Source: UKL13-2 sp038236905 (GTDB taxonomy: Bacteria > Pseudomonadota > Gammaproteobacteria > Burkholderiales > Usitatibacteraceae). From it: a stretch of DNA of 32,101 bases. The stretch covers positions 1 through 32,101 of the forward strand of contig JBBRZG010000027.1 of assembly GCA_038236905.1 (NCBI GenBank), in the 5' to 3' direction. The notes below the pieces were generated by a model that worked only from the letters and a program-made list of their open reading frames with translations, was not told where the DNA came from and did no database searches. A program made the translations under genes and the position numbers. Below, one piece after another: positions 24,682 to 32,101 of this stretch. Every line of letters starts with the position of its first letter. Position 1 is the first letter of the stretch.

Positions 24682-26685
24682 ATGAGTCACATCAGTCCAA
24701 GCCATCGTGCTTTTCTGCCGGTCGTGAAAGCATCGGCTGCCGCTGTTGCTTCCGCCTTAGTTTCGGCCATTGCACTGGGTTTCGCGGGTTCGGCTAACGC
24801 TATTCAATTTACCTACGATACGGGTGTGTCGGGCAGCTTTGACACTACCTTTTCGTATGGGCTATCGATTCGTGCTCAGGCGCCGATCAAAAGTTTGATC
24901 GGTATCACCAATGGTGGTAGTGAGCGTTCCGTAAACGAAGATGACGGTAACCGCAATTATCAAAAGGGCAAACCATTCTCCAATGTTTTAAAAGGAACCC
25001 ACGAGCTGGATTTGAAATACGAAGGCTGGGGTTTGTTTGCGCGGGGCACTTATTTTGTAGATTTCACCAATCGTAACAAAGACACCCTGGGCCCTATCGC
25101 CAAAGACCGTGTCGGCCGCGATGCGCGTATGCTGGACGCTTTCGTGACCCGAAGTTTTGATGTCGCCGGGAACAAGCTGCGTGTGCGGGCTGGTAATCAA
25201 GTGATTTCATGGGGCGAATCCACGTTCATTCCAAACAGCATCAATTCGATTAACTCGGTCGATCTGGTCAAGCTGCGCACGCCCGGGTCTGAGCTGAAAG
25301 AAGCATTTCTGCCGACCTCAAGCTTGCTCGCCTCATATGAATTCACCAAGGCTGCGAGCCTCGAGGCTTTCGTACAATTCAATCATGACCGCACCAAGCT
25401 CGATCCGCGTGGATCCTATTGGAGCAATAACGACTTCGCGTCCGATGACGGCAATCAAGTGTTTGTAAGCTTCGGACGTCGCAACGATTTGACCGGAAAG
25501 CCGGCCACCAATCCGGTGTCGCCTACCACCCCGGGTTTAGGCCCAGCCGCGCAAAATGCGTTCGGTCTGTTCGATCCAGCGGCAGCTATTTGGGCGCCCA
25601 GAATAGCGGATAAAAATCCGAGCGATCATGGTCAATATGGTTTTGCCTTTCGCTATTTGGCGAGCGAGCTTAACAATACTGAATTTGGTCTTTATTATTT
25701 GAATTACCACAGCCGCATTCCATTCCTGTCGGGCACTAAAGGCACCGTGTCGTCAGTGTTGACGGGTACCCCATTTGGCGCACTGAGCGGCCAGACGGGC
25801 ACCGCCAACTATTACACCGAGTATCCCGAGAATATCCGTCTACTGGGTTTCTCATTCAACACCCAAGGCCCGATTGGCACCGCACTCCAGGGTGAAATTT
25901 CTTATCGCCCGAATCAGCCGCTCGCGATTGCCGGTCCAGAGGTGATTCTGGCCGCGGTGGGCGCGCCTAATCTGGTAACCGGTTTTCTCACCATTCCAGG
26001 GACAGTAAGTGCATCGCTGCCGTTTGGCGCGTCCGCCGCGGGATTGGTGCCGAATGGTACGACTCTGCAAGGTTGGAGACGCGTCAAAATGACGCAGGCG
26101 CAGATGACGGCGACGAAAGGTATTCCCAACATCATCGGCGCTGACCAAGTTGTACTAGTGGGTGAGATCGGGTTCACCAAATACAACGGCTTGGACAGCA
26201 CCCTGAAATACAACGGCCCTGGTGTTACCCTGCCAGCGACCTTGCAGGGTGCCGTGGCCGGGCAAGCAGGTTCGGTGCAGACGGACGGTTACGTTACAGA
26301 GAATTCATGGGGCTATCGCTTGGTGGCCCGCGCCGATTATCCTAATTTGGTATTCAATGCCAACGTCGCGCCGCGTGTTGCGTTTAACCATGACGTAAAA
26401 GGCGTTTCACAAACCTTTACCGAGGGCGTGAAATCAGTTTCAGTGGGCACCAACTTCGACTGGCAGAAGAAATTGACGCTTGATTTTTCGTATACCAATT
26501 TCTTTGGTGGCCGAACTTTTTGCGGTACCGATCAGATTACCAATCCCGGTCAGACTGCGTTGGCTGCTCAAATCAATGGTGTCGCGGCGCTGGGACGTGC
26601 ACCCCAGGGCGCGAACTACTGTACCAACTCCAACTCAATTCGTGACCGCGATTTCTATTCGGTTGTTGTTACCTATTCGTTCTAG
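24682..26685 (+). CDS. DUF1302 family outer-membrane protein
   Basis: A 667-residue protein with a signal peptide whose likely cleavage follows SANA at residue 40. The mature part begins IQFTYDTGVSGSFDTTFSYGLSIRAQ and has alternating polar/aromatic strands, many Gly, Asn and Tyr, and a C-terminal DFYSVVVTYSF ending in Phe, the BAM-recognised beta signal. Together these indicate an outer-membrane beta barrel. The segment RAGNQVISWGESTFIPNSINSINSVD is typical of DUF1302. The family has no settled biochemical role; it is often next to DUF1329 proteins and has been linked to hydrophobic substrates. Here it directly follows a beta-oxidation cluster, hinting at fatty-acid or lipid passage (inference). 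GAGGAG lies about 8 bases before ATG. Confidence 0.88.
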   Translation: MSHISPSHRAFLPVVKASAAAVASALVSAIALGFAGSANAIQFTYDTGVSGSFDTTFSYGLSIRAQAPIKSLIGITNGGSERSVNEDDGNRNYQKGKPFSNVLKGTHELDLKYEGWGLFARGTYFVDFTNRNKDTLGPIAKDRVGRDARMLDAFVTRSFDVAGNKLRVRAGNQVISWGESTFIPNSINSINSVDLVKLRTPGSELKEAFLPTSSLLASYEFTKAASLEAFVQFNHDRTKLDPRGSYWSNNDFASDDGNQVFVSFGRRNDLTGKPATNPVSPTTPGLGPAAQNAFGLFDPAAAIWAPRIADKNPSDHGQYGFAFRYLASELNNTEFGLYYLNYHSRIPFLSGTKGTVSSVLTGTPFGALSGQTGTANYYTEYPENIRLLGFSFNTQGPIGTALQGEISYRPNQPLAIAGPEVILAAVGAPNLVTGFLTIPGTVSASLPFGASAAGLVPNGTTLQGWRRVKMTQAQMTATKGIPNIIGADQVVLVGEIGFTKYNGLDSTLKYNGPGVTLPATLQGAVAGQAGSVQTDGYVTENSWGYRLVARADYPNLVFNANVAPRVAFNHDVKGVSQTFTEGVKSVSVGTNFDWQKKLTLDFSYTNFFGGRTFCGTDQITNPGQTALAAQINGVAALGRAPQGANYCTNSNSIRDRDFYSVVVTYSF

Positions 26686-26777
26686 GCTGGTATAACCATC
26701 AGGAAAATTGCAGTAGGCGCCTCAAGAGCGCCGCTGCGGATGTTAAAGCAGTATTTACCCATAATCTGGAGGAAAAA

Positions 26778-28145
26778 ATGAAATTGAAACGATTGACGAT
26801 GTTAACGTCGGCAGCGTTGGGCGCACTAGTATTGAGCACAGGCGCGCACGCTGAATTGGCAGCCGCGGATCTGGCAAAGCTGGGCACCACGCTAACCCCT
26901 CTGGGCGCTGAAAAAGCCGGCAACGCAGCGGGCACCATTCCCGCATGGGATGGCGGTATTACCAAGCCGATGGCGGGCTACAAGGCGGGCGGCGCTTATC
27001 CTGATCCTTACGCGGCGGACAAGGAGTTGTTTACGATCAACGCGGGCAACGCCGAAAAGTACAAAGACAATTTGTCACCCGGTCAGATGGCGATGCTGAA
27101 GCAATACCCTGACTATAAATTGCGCGTTTTCCCAACTCACCGCAGCGCCGCTTTCCCAGCGGGTCATTATGCCGAGACCAAAGAATGTGCGGCCAAAGCC
27201 AAGCTCGCTGGAGGTGGTAATGGTGTGGTGGGATGCACAGGTGGTATTCCGTTCCCAATCCCTAAAAACGGAAATGAAGCTATCTGGAACCATCTGCTGC
27301 GTTATGTGGGCGACACGTTCGCGATGAACTGGTCGCAAGCGGCAGTCACCTCGGGCGGGGATTATGCGCTCGTCAAATTTGAATACGAATATGACACCTC
27401 ATATGGCAATCTAACCAAGAAACCCGCCGATCGTGAGGCCAACAAAAAGCTTAATTATCTGCAAACCACCACCGCGCCTGCGCGTTTGGCCGGACAGATT
27501 CTGTTGGTACATGAGACCGTTGATCAAGCCAAGGAGCCGCGTTCAGCATGGACTTACAATCCCGGACAACGCCGCGTCCGGTTGGCGCCAAACGTGGCTT
27601 ACGATAATCCCGGTACGGCGGCAGACGGCCTGCGCACCAACGATGATTTCGGGATGTATAACGGTGCAACTGATCGTTACGAATGGAAGCTGATGGGCAA
27701 AAAGGAAATGTACATTCCGTACAACTCCTACAAACTATCTGAATCTAACGTCAAATATAGCGACCTGCTCAAGCCTGGTCACATCAACCAGGACCTCGCG
27801 CGCTATGAACTGCATCGGGTGTGGGTCGTCGAAGGCACGCTTAAGCCGGGCACCAGCCACATCTATTCGAAGCGAACTTTTTACATCGACGAAGACAGCT
27901 GGGCGGTGGTGTTAATTGACAAGTACGATGGCCGCGGTCAGCTTTGGCGCTTTGCAGAGCAACACAGCGAGAATTGGTACAACATTCCAATGTGGTTCGG
28001 CACCGTCGAACTCCACCACGATCTGCAATCACGCCGCTACATAGCGATGGGTTTACGTGCAGAGGAGACAAAAATTTATGAGCCCATCAAACGCACCGCA
28101 GCGGACTACACGCCGCAAAACTTGCGGGGCACAGGCACCCGGTAA
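26778..28145 (+). CDS. DUF1329 family exported protein
   Basis: A 455-residue protein with a signal peptide ending TGAHA at residue 25. The mature start ELAAADLAKLGTTLTPLGAEKAGNAAGTIPAWDGGITKP is the hallmark of DUF1329, as are GGIPFPIPKNGNEAIWNHLLRYVGD near 155-180 and YIPYNSYKL. The C-terminal part has the wide antiparallel sheet pattern that structural work connects to LolA/LolB-like lipid-binding folds (from memory, not checked). It lies 92 bases behind the DUF1302 gene; both are expected to act together in the envelope. GGAGG about 8 bases before ATG supports the start. A strong terminator follows 25 bases after the stop. Confidence 0.88.
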   Translation: MKLKRLTMLTSAALGALVLSTGAHAELAAADLAKLGTTLTPLGAEKAGNAAGTIPAWDGGITKPMAGYKAGGAYPDPYAADKELFTINAGNAEKYKDNLSPGQMAMLKQYPDYKLRVFPTHRSAAFPAGHYAETKECAAKAKLAGGGNGVVGCTGGIPFPIPKNGNEAIWNHLLRYVGDTFAMNWSQAAVTSGGDYALVKFEYEYDTSYGNLTKKPADREANKKLNYLQTTTAPARLAGQILLVHETVDQAKEPRSAWTYNPGQRRVRLAPNVAYDNPGTAADGLRTNDDFGMYNGATDRYEWKLMGKKEMYIPYNSYKLSESNVKYSDLLKPGHINQDLARYELHRVWVVEGTLKPGTSHIYSKRTFYIDEDSWAVVLIDKYDGRGQLWRFAEQHSENWYNIPMWFGTVELHHDLQSRRYIAMGLRAEETKIYEPIKRTAADYTPQNLRGTGTR

Positions 28146-28170
28146 TTTCATATCGTATGCTTGAGATCAG

Positions 28171-28221
28171 TTTGGGGGCAACCGCGCAGCCGTGTCGCGT
28201 GGTTGCCCCCAAATGTTTTTT
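28171..28221 (+). terminator. Strong intrinsic terminator after the DUF1329 gene
   Basis: A perfect 13-bp stem (TTTGGGGGCAACC at 28171-28183, GGTTGCCCCCAAA at 28201-28213) with a 17-base loop is followed by TG and six T (28216-28221). It ends the DUF1302-DUF1329 transcript, at least partly separating it from the next genes. Confidence 0.9.
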
Positions 28222-28269
28222 GTACCGCCTAATCTCAGAACGAATATCGGCCATATCCTAGGAAATTCT

Positions 28270-29382
28270 ATGTCACATCTGTGTCGCGTAGCTGCTGGTT
28301 TGGAGTCGTTGCGTTGCCTTCGCCAAGGTAGTGCCGCATTGACGAATATTGTCATGTTGACGGGAATGCTGATGCTCTCGTTTTCGTACGGGGCTGGCGC
28401 GCAAATAAATTCAAACGTGATGTCGTCAGCAGGTCCGCTTTCCAAACAAACGATGTCACGGCTGCTACTGAATGACGCAGCGCGAATTGGTAATCGCGTG
28501 GTCGCGGTGGGTGATCGCGGCTATATTGTGGTGTCGGATAGCAATGGCGAAAATTGGGAACGTGCGCAAACGCCGGCGAATTTGCCAATGCTCACGGCCA
28601 TTTACTTTGTGGATGCCAAAAGCGGCTGGGCGGTTGGGCACGACGCGGTGATTTTAAAAACCGTTGATGAAGGCAATAACTGGACGCAGGCTTTCTCGGC
28701 ACCCGCAGAGCAAAAGCCGCTCATGGATATTTTATTTATCAATCCTGACACCGGGTTTGCGGTGGGCGCGTATGGTGCGTTTTACGAAACCAGCGACGGC
28801 GGGAAGTCATGGGCATCGCGCAAAATTTCGGAAGATGACAAGCATCTGAACGCCATTATTAAAATTGGGGAAAGCAAACTTTTCATTGCCGGTGAAGCGG
28901 GGACTTTGCTGAAGTCGGACGACGCAGGAAGAACTTGGAATAGGTTGGAAGCGCCGTACAAAGGTTCGTTCTTTGGTGCCATCCAAGCTGCAGATGGTGC
29001 CGTCGTTATATACGGTTTGCGTGGACGTATTTTTCGCAGCGCCGACCCATCGCTCAAGAGCTGGATCCCGGTGGAGAACAAATCAACGGCTTCAATAATG
29101 GGTGCCACGCAGCTCCCCGACGGCGCGCTGGTGCTGGCCGGATTGGCAGGAACTGCCCTCATTTCACGCGATAACGGTAGATCATTTGCAGTGGTGGCGA
29201 CTGGTTCGACCAAGGGAATTGCGGTGCCGCTGCTCGGTGCGCCAAGTGCGATTCTGCTATTTGGCGAGGCGGGTGCAAGGGACGTAATCACGCCAGTCGC
29301 TGGCGCAACGACGCCTGCCACTTCCGCCACGCCCGCCGGTCTCGCCACCCGCCCGCTCGCCGTGCCTGCGTCGAAAAAGTAG
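28270..29382 (+). CDS. YCF48/BNR-repeat exported protein (photosystem II assembly factor-like propeller)
   Basis: The frame opens at GTG 28192, inside the terminator hairpin, so ATG 28270 (AGGAAA about 7 bases upstream) is preferred, giving 370 residues. A hydrophobic stretch near residues 27-45 ending SYGAGAQ looks like a signal peptide with a long N-region; an internal start at a later Met is possible. The body is a set of BNR/YCF48 repeats with the Ser/Asp-x-Asp/Asn-x-Gly-x-x-Trp box: SDSNGENWERA, TVDEGNNWTQAF, TSDGGKSWASR, SDDAGRTWNRL and SRDNGRSF, consistent with a beta propeller. The last 27 residues are a low-complexity Thr/Ala/Pro tail. The name relates to cyanobacterial Ycf48, but bacterial homologues beside RND transporters are not linked to photosynthesis. 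It lies 125 bases before the MMPL gene and probably assists that transporter in the periplasm. Confidence 0.85.
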   Translation: MSHLCRVAAGLESLRCLRQGSAALTNIVMLTGMLMLSFSYGAGAQINSNVMSSAGPLSKQTMSRLLLNDAARIGNRVVAVGDRGYIVVSDSNGENWERAQTPANLPMLTAIYFVDAKSGWAVGHDAVILKTVDEGNNWTQAFSAPAEQKPLMDILFINPDTGFAVGAYGAFYETSDGGKSWASRKISEDDKHLNAIIKIGESKLFIAGEAGTLLKSDDAGRTWNRLEAPYKGSFFGAIQAADGAVVIYGLRGRIFRSADPSLKSWIPVENKSTASIMGATQLPDGALVLAGLAGTALISRDNGRSFAVVATGSTKGIAVPLLGAPSAILLFGEAGARDVITPVAGATTPATSATPAGLATRPLAVPASKK

Positions 29383-29507
29383 CTGGCAAGTGCGTGTCTT
29401 AATGACCAGACCAACTAACCTTACCCAATAACCTGAAGCGGAATTCCGGTAATCATTATCCAATTTCAGAAAAAACAATAGCGCGACGCCACTCAACGAG
29501 CGAATTC

Positions 29508-31850
29508 ATGAATCTCCAAAAACTAATCAATAAATTTTCAGCCGTCATTTTCGACAATCGCAAGATATGGCTGATCGTATTTGCGGTCATGACATCGATA
29601 TTTGTTTTTTTCGCCAGCCAACTGCGAACAGACGCAGGCTTCAACAAGATGGTGCCGTTAAGCCATCCGTACATGAAAGTGTACAAACAGTACGAGACTG
29701 TTTTTGGCGGCGCCAACCGCATCGCCATCGCGCTGGTGCAAAAAGATGGCGACATCTATAACAAAGAATTTATGGCCAAGCTGAAAGGCCTGACCGATGA
29801 CATCATGGGCTTAGATGGCGTTGAGAAGCCTAGCGTGCGCTCGCTGTTTACGCCCAACACGCGCTTTATTGAAGTGGTAGAAGAAGGATTTGCAGGTGGT
29901 AACGTGATCCCCGCCACGTTTCAGGGAAGTGACGCTGATCTGGCGACGGTGCGCGGCAATGTGCAAAAATCAAATGAGGTGGGCCGCACCGTGGCTTCAG
30001 ATTATTCCGGTGCGTTGGTGGCCGCCGGACTGCTTGAATACATTCCGAAAGGCGACGGTAAGATTGAAAAGCTGAACTACATAGAGCTGTCACAAAAGCT
30101 CGAGGATTTGCGCGCCAAATATGAAACACCCACCCACACCGTACACATTATTGGCTTCGCCAAGGCGGTAGGCGATATTGCACAAGGTGCCCGCGGTGTT
30201 GTGATGTTTTTTGGCGTGGCTTTTTTGATTACTGCCGTGCTGATGTTTTTCTTTGTCAAGGATGTCAAGCTCACGTTGGTCGCTCTCGGCGTCGCCATGA
30301 TGCCCGTGTTGTGGCTGCTAGGGACCCTGCCCATCATCGGTTTCGGCATTGATCCGCTGTCGATTCTGGTACCGTTTCTGATCTTCTCGATTGGTGTTTC
30401 GCATGCGGTGCAGATGACAAAAACTTGGGAACGCGAGGTAATTTCGGGCCAGGACAGTCTAGCCGCGGCGAAGCATTCATTCTCAAAGCTGTTTATTCCT
30501 GGCACGCTGGCGCTATTGACCAATGTGCTCGGTTTTGCAGTGATCATGCTCATCCCTATCGACATCGTTCGCGAGCTCGGTATCACGGCATCGCTCGGCG
30601 TGGCGTGGATGATCATCACCAATAAAATGCTGTTGCCAATCTTGCTTTCATATTTGAAGATGTCGCCACGTGCCGCCGCGCGAGAAATTACCCACGAAAG
30701 TCGCGTCGACGCGCTGTGGCGCTGGGCGTCCAAATTTGCCGACCGCAAGAACGCCTTGTGGGTGGTCGTGATCAGCGCGGTGGTACTCGCTCTGGGGCTC
30801 GTGCAAGCGCATAAATTGCGGATCGGGGACTACGGCTCCGGCGTGCCTGAGCTGCGTGCAGATTCACGTTACAACCAAGATAACGATACCATCGTCAGTA
30901 AATTCGCAATTGGCGTGAATACGCTTGGCGTGGTCGCGCAGACCACTGGTGTGGCGGGCGCGTGCACCAATTACGACATCATGACCACGATCGAGAATTT
31001 CGATTGGTACATGCAAAACGTCGACGGCGTGAAATCGGTGATGTCTTTGCCTGGTGTGGCGAAAACCATCAACGCCGGTTTCAACGAGGGTAATTTACGC
31101 TGGCGCCAGCTCGCGCGTGACCCGCAGGTGCTTGCGCAAAGCGTGACGCCGGTGGATACCGCGACCGGTTTGCTCAACCCCGATTGTTCCGCCATGCAGA
31201 TATTGATCAACACCACTGATCAGCAAGGTGAAAGCATCAAGCGCATGGTCGCCGACGTTAAAACTTTCGCTGCCGCCAACAACAGTGACAAGCTTGAATT
31301 TAAGCTTGCCACCGGCAATATCGGCGTGATGGCGGCTACCAACGAAGCCGTGGACAAAGCGCGCTACGAAATGCACGCTGCTATTTTTGGCGCACTGCTG
31401 ATTATGTGTCTGGTGACTTTCCGCAGCTTGCGTGCAACCTTATGCATTCTGATTCCGCTTGGCATTGTCTCGATTCTTTGTGAAGCACTGATGCCTGCGC
31501 TCGGCATTGGCTTAAAAGTTTCCACGCTGCCGGTGATCGCATTGGGCGTGGGTGTGGGCGTGGACTACGGTATTTATCTTTACGACCGGATCGAAGTTTT
31601 CCTCGAACAGGGTATGTCGCTGGCTGAAGCATTTTTTGAGGCTCTGCGCGAACGCGGAACCGCGATGATCTTTACCGCCGTCACGATGACGCTTGGGGTA
31701 GCGACTTGGGCAATGTCGGCGCTCAAATTTCAGGCGGACATGGGTATTCTGCTGGCGTTCATGTTCTTTTTGAACATGATCGGTACGGTGTTTTTGTTAC
31801 CCGCGCTGGGGGCTTTTTTGTTGAAGCCGCACCAAGCAAAAAGCGCATAA
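29508..31850 (+). CDS. MMPL/RND-family transporter
   Basis: A 780-residue inner-membrane protein with the two-fold RND layout: TM1 near 17-37, a large periplasmic loop (about 38-225), TM2-6 (about 225-385), TM7 near 418-436, a second loop (about 437-635) and TM8-12 (about 635-775). The second half has GVGVDYGIYLYDRIE, whose Asp is typical for proton coupling; the matching first-half segment is IGVSHAVQMTK, without the acid. Its size and lack of AcrB-like features place it with MMPL and hydrophobe/lipid exporters, not classical multidrug pumps. No membrane-fusion protein gene is visible nearby. It completes the module with the DUF1302, DUF1329 and YCF48 genes. The ATG has only a weak GAGCG sequence ahead of it. 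Transport direction and substrate are unknown. Confidence 0.9.
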   Translation: MNLQKLINKFSAVIFDNRKIWLIVFAVMTSIFVFFASQLRTDAGFNKMVPLSHPYMKVYKQYETVFGGANRIAIALVQKDGDIYNKEFMAKLKGLTDDIMGLDGVEKPSVRSLFTPNTRFIEVVEEGFAGGNVIPATFQGSDADLATVRGNVQKSNEVGRTVASDYSGALVAAGLLEYIPKGDGKIEKLNYIELSQKLEDLRAKYETPTHTVHIIGFAKAVGDIAQGARGVVMFFGVAFLITAVLMFFFVKDVKLTLVALGVAMMPVLWLLGTLPIIGFGIDPLSILVPFLIFSIGVSHAVQMTKTWEREVISGQDSLAAAKHSFSKLFIPGTLALLTNVLGFAVIMLIPIDIVRELGITASLGVAWMIITNKMLLPILLSYLKMSPRAAAREITHESRVDALWRWASKFADRKNALWVVVISAVVLALGLVQAHKLRIGDYGSGVPELRADSRYNQDNDTIVSKFAIGVNTLGVVAQTTGVAGACTNYDIMTTIENFDWYMQNVDGVKSVMSLPGVAKTINAGFNEGNLRWRQLARDPQVLAQSVTPVDTATGLLNPDCSAMQILINTTDQQGESIKRMVADVKTFAAANNSDKLEFKLATGNIGVMAATNEAVDKARYEMHAAIFGALLIMCLVTFRSLRATLCILIPLGIVSILCEALMPALGIGLKVSTLPVIALGVGVGVDYGIYLYDRIEVFLEQGMSLAEAFFEALRERGTAMIFTAVTMTLGVATWAMSALKFQADMGILLAFMFFLNMIGTVFLLPALGAFLLKPHQAKSA

Positions 31851-31891
31851 ATCCTGATGCTGTTTAGCCGAATCTATTACGTTATTCGTTG

Positions 31892-32101
31892 ATGCCCATG
31901 CGTAACGGCAACACCACCGTGGGCGTCGGCGCAGTCCTCATGTTGCTGGGCGTGTTGATTGGCGCGTTTGGTGCGCATGCCCTGAAGACCCGAGTGGCAC
32001 CTGAGATGTTGGCGGTCTATCAAACCGGTGTGCAATATCATCTCGTGCATGCGTTGGGTTTGATGCTGCTTGGCATTATGCGCAACAGCCAGACGAATCC
32101 G
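31892..32101 (+). CDS. DUF423 family small membrane protein, 3' end cut by the window
   Basis: Seventy codons are visible, open to the window edge. The translation has a hydrophobic first segment (VGAVLMLLGVLIGAFGAHALK) and the DUF423 signature GAFGAHALK followed by VYQTGVQYHLVHALGLMLLG. Family members are about 120-130 residues with four membrane segments (E. coli YgdD type) and unknown function. ATG 31892 or 31898 could be the start; no strong ribosome-binding site is seen. It follows the MMPL gene by 41 bases and may be co-transcribed. Confidence 0.85.
   Translation, partial: MPMRNGNTTVGVGAVLMLLGVLIGAFGAHALKTRVAPEMLAVYQTGVQYHLVHALGLMLLGIMRNSQTNP

Noticed and set aside
28192..28269. GTG start of the YCF48 gene at 28192
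   Set aside because: This codon is inside the intrinsic terminator hairpin; ATG 28270 has a ribosome-binding site.
28782..29414. 210-codon minus-strand open frame
   Set aside because: It is antisense to the YCF48 gene, without recognisable domains or a ribosome-binding site.
30077..30748. 223-codon minus-strand open frame
   Set aside because: It is antisense to the MMPL gene and explained by its codon pattern.
1..32101. CRISPR array, tRNA, rRNA, insertion sequence or prophage
   Set aside because: No regularly spaced repeats, RNA-gene signatures, transposase, integrase or phage structural genes were seen on either strand.

Overview
The window looks like a chromosomal segment of a Gram-negative proteobacterium, most likely a betaproteobacterium. 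Outer-membrane proteins (a TonB receptor, a DUF1302 barrel) and an RND/MMPL transporter show the envelope type. The PsrA-like regulator and FadE/FadI/FadJ-type enzymes fit Beta- or Gammaproteobacteria. The genus cannot be fixed from this sequence. No rRNA, tRNA, CRISPR array, insertion sequence or phage gene was seen.

Left part (1-10.2 kb), separate genes on alternating strands: a glutathione S-transferase (-), a secreted serine hydrolase of the beta-lactamase/class C type (+), a large TonB-dependent receptor (-), a 0.7 kb non-coding gap with hairpins, a protein of unknown function with a ThuA/glutamine-amidotransferase-like look and a Pro/Phe-rich N-terminus (+), and a secreted M13 zinc peptidase (-). 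Convergent gene pairs are separated by strong inverted repeats.

Middle part (10.4-24.4 kb), all on the + strand: a nearly complete fatty-acid beta-oxidation cluster. The order is psrA-like regulator, fadE acyl-CoA dehydrogenase, FadI-type thiolase, a HAD phosphatase, FadJ-type hydratase/dehydrogenase, long-chain acyl-CoA ligase, hotdog thioesterase, FadN-type dehydrogenase/hydratase and FadA-type thiolase. It holds two different multifunctional enzymes with opposite domain order, each with a thiolase. The psrA promoter is packed with three inverted repeats, one of them a textbook PsrA box centred on the expected transcription start, so autoregulation by an acyl-CoA-responsive repressor is likely.

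Right part (24.4 kb to the end), all on the + strand: an envelope module of DUF1302 outer-membrane protein, DUF1329 protein, a YCF48/BNR-repeat exported protein and an MMPL/RND transporter, followed by the start of a DUF423 membrane protein cut by the window edge. A strong intrinsic terminator splits the module after DUF1329. The leader of the DUF1302 gene repeats a 15-bp palindrome (TGCTGC-N3-GCAGCA) also found upstream of psrA, and carries a degenerate PsrA-like half box. The main hypothesis is that the envelope module moves a hydrophobic acyl substrate and is co-regulated with the beta-oxidation cluster.
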